From: Mactra quadrangularis
Lineage: Eukaryota; Mollusca; Bivalvia; Venerida; Mactridae
Direction: 5' to 3'
DNA length: 64,000 bases
Assembly (NCBI GenBank): GCA_025267735.1
Contig: CM046299.1
Location: 37,152,887-37,216,886, forward strand
Made by a program: the position numbers and the translations under genes
Shown: positions 57,301 to 62,490 of the stretch, one piece after another
How the letters are laid out: each line of letters begins with the position of its first letter
Numbering within the stretch: the first letter of the stretch is position 1
The notes under the pieces: generated by a model
What the model saw: only the letters and a program-made list of their open reading frames with translations
What the model was told of the DNA's origin: nothing
Databases searched by the model: none

Positions 57301-60300
57301 CATATTCCGCCCACCATTGAAAGGATTTGCGTGTGCTTGGACAAACATAGTCGCATGTGTTTGACAAAAAGGATTTCTTCGTAAAACAAATTAGCCACTT
57401 GTCTAAGGACACGGTTATAGACGCCTCAGCGTAATAACAATCGTATGTATTCGTTTGTAATAGATTTAACACAGTTAACTAACGTTTGTTTAGTCATCTC
57501 CTATTGCCGAATAACCGTACACACTTTTTTCATTGATTTGATGGTACCCTTACAGTGTATGTCCATTCACAAAAATCAACTAAACTCGACTTTGAAATTT
57601 CATTCCTTGTTAATATTTGCAGAAACAATGATAAACATGGTTTGCGTTACTTTATTCTTGTCTACTGTATAAGGATGTTACTGCCTACGATCATACACAG
57701 GCTCTGGAGAATTTAGAAAATGCTATAAGTTGTATTCATCGTACCTGATGACTTGAGAAGAAAAGTCGGCACATGTTTCGATTTACTTGTTTGTTACATT
57801 CATAAGTCCAAGCTATATCTTCAACGAAAATATGTGCATCTCTTGTCATTACTTGGAGCTGTAATATTTTCATTACCTTTGACTGAACAGATATTCAATT
57901 AAGCCCTTTGGTAGTAACCTCTCATAACACAGTTTCAAAGTATTTGAAAAGCCAAAGAACATACTCTGCTCAGCAGACCATATTTGACGATGCTAATCTA
58001 GGTAAGGTCTTGAAAATGGATTAAGATATAATATATAATGTACCTGAAACTCCACATTGAGTGTAAACTATCCCTCCAGTTGAATTTTGTATAGCGTAAG
58101 TATTGTTATCTATACCATATAGATTTAATTCTTCACAAGATACTGCAGATACCATCTTTGATACTGTAATAGTTTAATGCATTAGTAATGTATGATGGGT
58201 ATTCGTCGATATCAGTGCTAGAGTGATTTTAGTTACATTTATACCCAACCGATAGGAGTGGTGTGTGCTATATAGAAGTATCTTTGTCCGTCTGTCTGTC
58301 TGTCCCTCCGTCCTTCCGTCCGTCCCAAATCTAGTCACGGCAATAACTCTACCATGTGTTGATGGATTTAGTAAATACAACACATACATGTAAACTTCAT
58401 GAGAAGGTTGAGTCGTGCAAGAACCGTGTCAAAACATCAAAGGATGTGGCCAATAAATAGGATTGAATATTGTCGAAAATTGACTTGTCCTGGCGATAGC
58501 TTCACCATTGACCGATGGATTTTTAACCGTGACTATGCGGTGTGTCGCGAGCAGGTATCATGTCGATACTTCAAAGGGCGTAGCCAATAACTCGAGTCTC
58601 AAATGACCCCCCTTTGACATTGTGACAGGCGGGGTATCCATCATTTCTGTGATAGCTCCCTGCCATTAACAAGACACACATGATCGTCGTAAAATAATAA
58701 AACTATAGTAAACAGACTTAAGCTGTGTATGGCATTTACTATACAACACGTTCGAAATAATTGTGTAGTATAGTTCGATTTTTCCCAACTGTCAAATCAT
58801 GAATAATTTCACGCTGAATGCGTTTGTTAAAATTATTGTCGTCATACATCCATGAGTTTCTGAGAGTGTGTATCATGATCGAGTAAAGCTGCTTATGCCG
58901 TATGGTATGTGTTAGTGAAGATGTTTTAATAACAATAAGGCCAACAGTACAAAACAATGCATTCAGTCACCGTGAAATTATTCAAGCTTTGGCAGTTGAG
59001 AAAAACGGACTATTAAGTAGGAGAACGTGGTGTTTTTTATTATTTTGTCTCAATTAGGCTTTTGAAATAATTCAGGGATTCTGTATAACAGGGATTTGTA
59101 ACGAAGTGCTTTTTTGAATTTTCACGGTCGTCACTGCTTATAACAGGCTGAAGCAGGCTGTACAAACTATTCCAGAGTTTAAATTTATGTTTTTGTACAT
59201 GTCTTCCACGCAACCTGTGAATGTTTCTGAAGTTTTTGACAAAAAATTTGCAATCATAACCGAAAATATGATTTAAGTGATGTAAAATGGGCCTAAAAAT
59301 GGCAGATCGGCGGGAAAATGCATTATTTTGTGAAACAGTCTGTGAGCGTAATTTACCTCAAAATCATCTGGAAACACATTTTTCCTAACCTTTATGTCAG
59401 TTTGAATGGCACTGGTACAAAATTTCAAGTGAATATCTTTATTTAAACTTGCTATACTTGTTTTCCGTATTGGCTGAAATAATAGCGACGAAAGTGAAAT
59501 TTGATGAAAATCTATTATATTTACTTATCGTTACAAATCCCTGTTATATAAAATCCATGAAAAATTCCAATCATTCTACAAATATCATTTTTGTTAAAAT
59601 GTATATCACCAATCAAAAATCTATCAGTCTTGCTATCCTTACCCTCAACAACGGAATATATTCCATCCCCACCACCACAGAACTGAAAACTGTGTCCTGG
59701 ACAAGTTTCATTACATTCAGAATAACTGACTGAACTGTTGCTTGGCAACACATCTATACAATGACACGTGGTATTCTCAAATACAGCATACTTCAATTGT
59801 TGACCTTTACAATACTCTATACAAAATGTACCAAACATCATATCACTGCTTATAGTGATGTTTGGTGTTAAGGTATTAGATGAGATACATCTGGGACCAA
59901 CTGGAAGAAAAAAAATAACATGATACTTAATGTGAAAAAATACAAAATGCAGCCGATCATAGGTAGTTGGCATACATCCGAGTCAAAATCTGTACCGACT
60001 GCTTATTAGACAAGCAAAGCAAATAAGGAAATAAGTGGTGCTTTTATTTATTGGTACTGAGAAGTGATGCTTTAAAATGAACTAAAACAGAAGAGAAAAC
60101 TGAACATTTGTACCTTTAAAATGATAATCTTTAATCATAAAAGTTTTACTTTGGTTGAACTACATTTACACATTTGACATTTCGAGCAGCAACTGTATAA
60201 ATCAGAATGATCATTTCGGTAGGTATTTATTATTTATTATTTATTCAGTATAAATCACAGTCAACATGGTACAAAATATAAAATACATTGATCAGTAAGA

Positions 60301-62264
60301 CATTTATAACTTAAAAAACAGTAAAACTATTTATAACATTTCAATTTAAGAATTAGACAATTTATTTAAGAATTCAAACATTTTATTTGGATAAAAAATA
60401 AGAAGTGAATATCACAAGATTGATAATACTTTGTACTCATTAAATTTTTATGATACTTTATAAAACATATTCATTTTCATTTAAATAAATTGGGAGTACA
60501 ACCATGTTAAATATGTTTATACTATGGATAACACAAAAAAGAGAACACTCTTATTTCCATTGTGGTCCATGGTAATAAACAAATGAAATGAAATTTGGAT
60601 GGATGACTCAGGAAGGCTCCTTAAAATGAATATTTAATATTAATTAACAATAAGACATATGTAAAAAAAGTTAAAAATTCACAATTAAGTATCACAGGGA
60701 GAAATTTACTTTAAATATCACAGAAATAAATAATAGTATCACAGTTCACTTAATCATTACAAAATAAATGGTTTTTAACCTCAGTTTTAAAACATGTAAA
60801 ACTTTTAATGTTTTTAATATTTACTGGTAAACTGTTCCATAGATGGCACCCAGCATAGGCAAAGGTTTTAGCTCCAAATGAACCAACCTTAGGGATGGAA
60901 TAACACCCTTCTTTACTAAACCTAGTACTGTAGGAGTGGATAAAATCTTGGGGGATAAAATGTTCTACCATATAGTTGGGAATAAGACCATGCCTAAGTT
61001 TAAAAACATGACATAAAATAATCTGGTTGACTCTATCTTTGACTGGCAACCAGTTAAGTTGTTTAAAATGATTGTGTTTAATATGAGCTCTGTGGTCAAG
61101 ATTAAGCACAAATCTTATAATTTTATTTTGGGTGACTTGAAGCTTATTTTTCCAATATTTTGTCAGCCCATTGTACCAAAAAGAACAAGTGTAGTCAAAG
61201 TGACATTGGATGAGTGCAGAAACCAAAAGTTTTTTAGTATGTTCTGTGAGAAAGTGACGTTTCCTGTAGAGGAATTTGAGCCTAGCATTAGCTTTATTTA
61301 TTACACTACTGGCCATATTTTCACAGCTGAGATTTTGGTCTAGAGTGGCACCAAGATACTTAACAGAAGAAGTTGACTGAATAGATGTGCCATTACATGA
61401 AACATTCAAGGATGGGTTAGATTTTATTTTATGTTTTGAACCAAAGACAATGGATTCTGTTTTACCAAGGTGAAGTGATAGTTTGTTATCAACTAGCCAG
61501 GAGCTCACAGCTTGCAAATCATCACTCAGTTGTTTTTCAATGACTGATCTGGTAAACAATTAGCTTGATGTTACAAAGCAGATAAACCAATACGTGAGGC
61601 TTAAAATCACTCGCTTAAAGATGAGGTTATAGAATAATTGATATATAAGTTAAAATCGGTGAACGATCAACATAAGTTTTCCATCTTATATTTTCATCAA
61701 AAAATGCACCATTGTACTGATAAACGTGAACAAAAAATATATATCCTTACCAACGACTGTACAAAAAAGTAAGACCTCGCTCTTGGTCGAGTGGTTGCTT
61801 TCGCTTACTTAGAATACACAAAGCCTCTTGCTGCTTCACAGTCAAAGGGTTTATGTCTATCATCAGTCTATCAAAATACAAGTATTTGATTTTGTAAAGT
61901 TGCAAGTTGCTTCAGGATGATGATAAAACCTTAATGGTATATTGTCCGCCGCATAGGAACCTGGATTTTTCAAATGGTGTATGAACTAAAACAAAATACA
62001 TGTAAAACAAACGAAAGTTTATCTTACCAGCGGGTTTCTTGCATATTACTTGATGTTGTCCGCCACAACCATGTTCTGTCCATAGAAAACCTTGGGTAGA
62101 GTCATCAATAGCACATTGTGTAAGCTCTGTTTCAGGAGAGTGCAGGAACTTGAACAAAGCCACAATACTGCCATCTATCCAGGAATATAACAAATTTTGA
62201 TCATTGTCAACCATACCAATCCACCATGAAATATAATCTTCATCTACTCGCAGATCATCATGTG
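33029..62264 (-). CDS. Modular CTLD/WSC/discoidin/sushi/PAN protein (gene span, 23 exons seen, 5' partial)
   Basis: Twenty-three exons with GT/AG junctions join in one frame for about 1452 residues to TGA at 33029. Order N to C: CTLD (second half only), WSC, mini-domain, CTLD, WSC, mini-domain, CTLD, WSC, mini-domain, CTLD, WSC, mini-domain, discoidin, WSC, sushi, sushi, PAN-like. All domains are extracellular and Cys-rich with many N-x-S/T sequons, and no membrane helix precedes the stop, so the product is probably secreted. CTLD and WSC domains bind carbohydrates in other proteins, sushi and discoidin mediate recognition, so a lectin-like immune or matrix role is plausible but inferred. CTLDs lack visible EPN/QPD plus WND calcium-site motifs. 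The start and signal peptide are not in view. Confidence 0.9.
33535..33711 (-). CDS. Lectin gene exon: sushi (CCP) domain 2
   Basis: [56 protein letters not shown]-x-x-G-F/W, C...W...P-x-C. Phase 1-1; acceptor GTTTCAG, donor TCTG|GTACGT. Confidence 0.94.
34385..34605 (-). mobile_element. tRNA-derived SINE, third family, minus orientation
   Basis: The minus strand reads GGTCGGTAGCACAGTTGGTA followed by a body with GTAGGTGAGTACTGG and TTATAGACAAGG, matching the 37.4 kb copy. It ends about 70 bases before the first sushi exon. Confidence 0.65.
34675..34884 (-). CDS. Lectin gene exon: sushi (CCP) domain 1
   Basis: [52 protein letters not shown]: four-Cys sushi pattern with F-x-C-x-x-G-F and W...C. 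Phase 1-1; acceptor CAACAG|ATA, donor ACAA|GTATGT. Splicing to 42272 keeps frame across a 7.4 kb intron that contains the Rho-like gene. Confidence 0.92.
35583..36088. mobile_element. MITE family B, copy 1, with 5 bp target-site duplication
   Basis: 506 bases from CCAGGGATTTTATATAATAG to TTATATAGAATCCCTGG, flanked on both sides by GCGAT. Subterminal blocks include TTTCGGCCCATACGG and TACAGCCTGCTTCAGCG. A non-autonomous DNA transposon; no transposase frame. Confidence 0.8.
36741..36746 (-). terminator. Candidate polyadenylation signal of the Rho-like GTPase
   Basis: AATAAA on the minus strand, about 110 bases past the TGA stop. Confidence 0.5.
36856..36897 (-). CDS. Rho-like GTPase exon 4, C-terminus (residues 168-180)
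   Basis: Acceptor TCTGTTTTAG|ATA, then [13 protein letters not shown] and TGA at 36856-36858. The short exon supplies a polybasic stretch RRKR and a terminal CTL. A normal CaaX box needs three residues after Cys; only two are present. A sequencing indel or alternative 3' exon cannot be excluded. AATAAA follows on the minus strand at 36741-36746. Confidence 0.75.
   Translation of the reverse strand: MMAGLARRKRCTL
36856..40716 (-). CDS. Atypical Rho-family small GTPase (gene span, 4 exons, nested in lectin-gene intron)
   Basis: Exons 40716-40534, 39489-39318, 37987-37842 and 36897-36856 join in frame to 180 residues. Numbering is collinear with Rac1 through residue 61: P-loop G10 D11 P12 F13 V14 G15 K16 T17, switch I Y32 and T35 ([10 protein letters not shown]), then D57 N58 S59 G60 S61 where Rac1 has DTAGQ. 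Next come [18 protein letters not shown], a Rho-type KWLPEI, the G4 motif VGCKRD, the Rho insert region and the G5 motif AETSA. The tail ARRKRCTL places Cys third from the end, not a standard CaaX box. Known: Gln61 positions the hydrolytic water. Inferred: slow or absent GTP hydrolysis (Rnd/RhoH-like behaviour), with membrane attachment uncertain. The gene lies wholly inside an intron of the lectin gene on the same strand. Confidence 0.9.
37388..37640 (+). mobile_element. tRNA-derived SINE, third family
   Basis: Head GTAGCACAGTTGGTAGCTC, body with AGAGTAGGTGAGTACTGG and TTATAGACAAGGGTCC. A second copy in opposite orientation is at 34.4-34.6 kb. Boundaries approximate. Confidence 0.65.
37735..37820. 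repeat. Short hairpin element
   Basis: TAGCGCAAAAAATCGTAACT and GAGTTACGACCGTTTTGCGC are inverted complements with few mismatches; outer arms GATATGTTATACCAT and ACGATATGTAATATCAT are weaker. 22 bases from the Rho-like exon 3. Confidence 0.65.
37842..37987 (-). CDS. Rho-like GTPase exon 3 (residues 119-167)
   Basis: Acceptor TTGTAG|ATG completes GAT (Asp of the G4 motif). [15 protein letters not shown] is the Rho-insert region; [20 protein letters not shown] contains the G5 motif; then FTDTFNSA at donor GCT|GTAAGT, phase 0. Confidence 0.92.
38693..38921 (+). mobile_element. tRNA-derived SINE, second family, with target-site duplication
   Basis: Head GGCGTAGTGGTTAGC (A box) and GCGGGTTAGAGCCC (B box-like), a different tRNA origin from the 49.9 kb family. 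The 3' end TATATGACCTATATATGTG and GACGTTAAAAAA echoes the tail of the other family. Flanked by ACTTATTGTTTTT at 38679-38691 and 38922-38934. Lies in an intron of the Rho-like gene. Confidence 0.85.
39318..39489 (-). CDS. Rho-like GTPase exon 2 (residues 62-119)
   Basis: Acceptor [52 protein letters not shown] and IVLVGCKR, closely following Rac/Rho order (EDYDRLRPLSYPQTDVFL, KWYPEV, VGTKLD). Donor AGAG|GTAGGT, phase 1. Confidence 0.93.
40245..40345 (+). mobile_element. SINE 3' fragment
   Basis: TTTATAGCTTTTCCAG, GAGTAGGTTGACTGACC, ATATGACTTGTACAAT and GGCGCTAAACCAAACAAA match the 3' part of the 49.9 kb SINE. Confidence 0.7.
40534..40716 (-). CDS. Rho-like GTPase exon 1 (residues 1-61)
   Basis: ATG at 40716: [18 protein letters not shown], switch [12 protein letters not shown], and [10 protein letters not shown] at donor GATCG|GTTAGT, phase 0. 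Holds G1, G2 and G3. Position 12 is Pro and position 61 is Ser. Confidence 0.93.
40717..42271. other. Lectin-gene intron upstream of the nested Rho-like gene
   Basis: Expected to contain the GTPase promoter; no clear TATA or CpG island seen. AT-rich, with GGTTAAA/TTAACC words between 41.8 and 42.1 kb. Confidence 0.5.
42272..43290 (-). CDS. Lectin gene: WSC domain 5 over 2 exons, two cysteines lost
   Basis: Exons 43290-43165 ([33 protein letters not shown]) and 42400-42272 ([35 protein letters not shown]). Phase 1-1 each. The first half and CxC are canonical, but the seventh and eighth cysteines of WSC (CxxxC and CGG) are replaced (NCPYLN, IGNG). Unlike the other four WSC domains it is split by an intron. 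A palindromic MITE ends 9 bases past the 43165 donor. Confidence 0.85.
42681..42856. mobile_element. MITE family C, copy 1
   Basis: Termini AATTGACACTAC and GTAATGTCAATT (11 of 12 complementary); internal TTGGACAAACATAGTCACAT and TTAGCCACTTGTCTAAAG. Four copies of this family lie in lectin-gene introns. Confidence 0.75.
42909..43155. mobile_element. Palindromic MITE, 247 bp, beside the WSC-5 donor
   Basis: ATATGGTGGCT.ATTTACGCC at the left and its inverted complement at the right; inner arms GAAGATTAGAAAAAAC and CTTCGTTTTTTCTAATCTTC. The right end is 9 bases from the exon at 43165-43290. Confidence 0.85.
43784..46729 (-). CDS. Lectin gene: discoidin (F5/8 type C) domain over 4 exons
   Basis: Exons 46729-46639, 45786-45677, 44603-44497 and 43937-43784 join in phases 1-2, 2-1, 1-0, 0-1. 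The peptide reads [65 protein letters not shown], then [20 protein letters not shown]. This is the discoidin signature: W-x-P-x-x-x-D-x-x-Q-x-I-x-V-x-L, V-T-G-x-x-x-Q/G, Y-V-x-S-F, and a final R/H-x-x-P-x-x-W-x-x-x-I-x-L-R/Q-V. Discoidin domains bind phospholipid, collagen or glycans in other proteins. The closing Cys usual after the last strand is not evident. It is the only domain here split by several non-phase-1 introns. Confidence 0.88.
47119..47247 (-). CDS. Lectin gene exon: Cys-Cys mini-domain 4
   Basis: [38 protein letters not shown]. Of the four copies this looks most like the N-terminal stub of fibrinogen-related domains. Phase 1-1; acceptor CTATTGCAG, donor ACC|GTAAGT. Confidence 0.8.
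47950..48100. mobile_element. MITE family C, copy 2 (inverse orientation)
   Basis: GGGCTACTATAACCACGCC through GTCCGAAGTATTGTCAATTG is the reverse complement of the other family C copies. Ends 87 bases before WSC-4 exon. Confidence 0.7.
48187..48459 (-). CDS. Lectin gene exon: WSC domain 4
   Basis: [66 protein letters not shown] and KLYNVIKL. All eight WSC cysteines plus one extra in the first loop. Phase 1-1; acceptor TTTGTAG, donor TTAA|GTAAGT. Confidence 0.93.
49391..49783 (-). CDS. Lectin gene exon: CTLD 4, whole domain in one exon
   Basis: [56 protein letters not shown] and LLKWFASNS, ending [10 protein letters not shown]. At 393 bases it equals the sum of the two CTLD-3 exons (168+228=396), so the phase-1 intron that splits the other copies is absent. 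Acceptor TTTGCAG, donor CCAG|GTAAAT, phase 1-1. Confidence 0.88.
49935..50245 (+). mobile_element. Full-length tRNA-derived SINE with target-site duplication
   Basis: Head GCTAGCTCAGTTGGTAGC (A box) and GGGTTTGATTCCC (B box), then a unique body with CCTTTCCAGGAGGAG, and a tail GGCGTTAAACCTAACAAACA. Flanked by AGTCTTAACTTTCC (49921-49934) and AGTCATAACTTTCC (50246-50259), a 14 bp target-site duplication with one mismatch. Not a functional tRNA gene: no acceptor pairing or CCA context. Confidence 0.9.
50617..50745 (-). CDS. Lectin gene exon: Cys-Cys mini-domain 3
   Basis: [20 protein letters not shown], then [12 protein letters not shown]. Same motif spacing as the other copies. Phase 1-1; acceptor TTTTTTTCAG, donor ACAG|GTATAC. 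Confidence 0.8.
50791..51352. repeat. Triplicated unit ending in a GACGCC microsatellite
   Basis: TTCAAGGGGAGATAATTCTG recurs at 50791, 50952 and 51135, each followed by CACATGAGATGTGGTTGATA and TTTAAAGTTTGAAGT. The last copy ends in GGACGCGGACGCCGACGCC repeats (51304-51341) and GGGGCGAGTAGGAGAGCTC. Open frames here are repeat artefacts. Confidence 0.85.
51529..51792 (-). CDS. Lectin gene exon: WSC domain 3
   Basis: [62 protein letters not shown] and WAYNT. Eight WSC cysteines assignable, CGN instead of CGG. Phase 1-1; acceptor TTTCACAG, donor ACAT|GTAAGT. Confidence 0.9.
52335..52562 (-). CDS. Lectin gene exon: CTLD 3, second half
   Basis: [47 protein letters not shown] and [13 protein letters not shown]. 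Only the terminal Cys is kept; the WIG core and one internal Cys of a standard CTLD are missing, so the fold is divergent. Phase 1-1; donor ATAT|GTAAGG. Confidence 0.75.
53163..53330 (-). CDS. Lectin gene exon: CTLD 3, first half
   Basis: [20 protein letters not shown], then [19 protein letters not shown] and FETLNNYS: typical CTLD N-terminal half (C...GW...F..HCY, C...L-x-T/S-I-x-x-x-x-E). 168 bases, phase 1-1. Confidence 0.92.
53951..54055 (-). CDS. Lectin gene exon: Cys-Cys mini-domain 2
   Basis: [29 protein letters not shown]. Shortest of the four copies (105 bases). Phase 1-1; acceptor ATTTACAG|CCA, donor TTAG|GTAAAT. A large foldback element begins about 30 bases upstream of the acceptor. 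Confidence 0.8.
54085..54880. repeat. Large foldback (inverted repeat) of about 0.8 kb
   Basis: Left arm AAAACTCAACAAATTAGAAA, GACTGACGTTCGG partner, CATAAATCCAAATG and TTACAATGTCTTAG; right arm has CATTTGGATTTATG, CTAAGACATTGTAA and GTTGAGTTTTTTTTATATTT. Arms of roughly 300 bases around an unpaired centre with GGAGCCCAGTGCAA/ATCGGGCTCC. Begins about 30 bases upstream of the mini-domain-2 acceptor. Confidence 0.85.
55304..55555 (-). CDS. Lectin gene exon: WSC domain 2
   Basis: [63 protein letters not shown] and VFSVYDA: a textbook WSC with all eight cysteines and the terminal CGG...VY. Phase 1-1; donor GCAT|GTACGT. Confidence 0.95.
56163..56444 (-). CDS. Lectin gene exon: CTLD 2, second half
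   Basis: [36 protein letters not shown], then [20 protein letters not shown], the last part with the W...FICE ending of a CTLD. It carries an insertion relative to a compact CTLD. No EPN/QPD motif. Phase 1-1; acceptor TTTTTCCAG, donor TTAG|GTGAGA. Confidence 0.85.
57080..57247 (-). CDS. Lectin gene exon: CTLD 2, first half
   Basis: [18 protein letters not shown], then [18 protein letters not shown] and [12 protein letters not shown]: the C-x-x-x-W...CY, C...L/M-x-S-I-E-S pattern of a CTLD N-terminal half. 168 bases, phase 1-1, identical in length to the corresponding exon at 53163. Confidence 0.9.
57265..57442. mobile_element. MITE family C, copy 3
   Basis: AATTGACATTATCCGGACC, TTGGACAAACATAGTCGCAT and GCCTCAGCGTAATAAC. 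Begins only 18 bases upstream of the CTLD-2 first-half exon acceptor. Confidence 0.72.
58044..58163 (-). CDS. Lectin gene exon: Cys-Cys mini-domain 1
   Basis: [20 protein letters not shown] then [11 protein letters not shown]. Same pattern as three later exons: SCE-x-L, a short turn, Y-x-I, and a second Cys about 27-30 residues on. It resembles the N-terminal stub of fibrinogen-related domains (C-x-E-L ... G-x-Y-x-I ... V-x-C). Phase 1-1. Confidence 0.8.
58170..58400. repeat. Dispersed repeat with GTCTGTCC microsatellite
   Basis: CCGTCTGTCTGTCTGTCCC followed by CCGTCCTTCCGTCCGTCCC. The inverse of the GACGGAC-type repeat ends seen near 3.2, 8.5 and 15.1 kb. Confidence 0.5.
58776..59009. mobile_element. 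MITE family A, copy 2
   Basis: Inverted termini CAACTGTCAAATCATGAATA and TATTCAAGCTTTGGCAGTTG, same family as 9.25 kb and in opposite orientation to it by its internal sequence. In an intron of the lectin gene. Confidence 0.75.
59073..59558. mobile_element. MITE family B, copy 2
   Basis: Related over nearly its whole length to 35583-36088 in inverse orientation: CAGGGATTCTGTATAACAGG, CAGGCTGAAGCAGGCTGTAC, and TTACAAATCCCTGTTATATA. The right terminus is decayed (AATCCATGA), and no clear duplication remains. Confidence 0.78.
59643..59900 (-). CDS. Lectin gene exon: WSC domain 1
   Basis: Starts VGPRCISSN, then [49 protein letters not shown] and IYSVVE. All eight WSC cysteines can be assigned (C, CxxxC, CxC, CxxxC, CGG). 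Phase 1-1; acceptor TTCTTCCAG, donor GAGG|GTAAGG. Confidence 0.9.
60223..61559 (-). mobile_element. 5'-truncated non-LTR retrotransposon (LINE), RT C-terminal part
   Basis: Uninterrupted minus-strand frame from 61559 to 60750 (about 269 residues): [72 protein letters not shown] and [20 protein letters not shown]. These are the thumb and C-terminal region that follow the YADD motif in CR1/L2/jockey-group elements; the catalytic part is absent. The 3' end (low coordinate) is a run of TATTTAT-type repeats at about 60223-60246, as in LINEs with microsatellite tails. The open frame suggests recent insertion. It lies in an intron of the lectin gene. Confidence 0.88.
62028..62264 (-). CDS. Lectin gene exon: CTLD 1, second half
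   Basis: [35 protein letters not shown] and [15 protein letters not shown] are the WIG-core and final disulfide region of a C-type lectin domain. No EPN/QPD. Acceptor TATTTAAG|CAC, donor GCTG|GTAAGA, phase 1-1. The preceding half-CTLD exon was not found up to 64000. Confidence 0.88.
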
Positions 62265-62305
62265 CTTAAATAAAACACAGATATTGAAATGTATAATTGC
62301 AATAC

Positions 62306-62490
62306 TTATTGACATGACGCCGGACCTCCCATTTCAAAATAGTCATAGTCCGCACAGCAATGAAAGGATAAGCGCATACTTGGACAAACATGGTAACCAT
62401 GCATGTCTTTGAACACTAAGGATTACTTTGATATACAATTTAGCCATTTGTCTTAGAGCGTGGTTATAATAGCCTCAGCGTTATCCACTG
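62306..62490. mobile_element. MITE family C, copy 4
   Basis: TTGACATGACGCCGGACC, TTGGACAAACATGG and GGTTATAATAGCCTCAGCG. About 42 bases upstream of the CTLD-1 exon acceptor. Confidence 0.7.
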
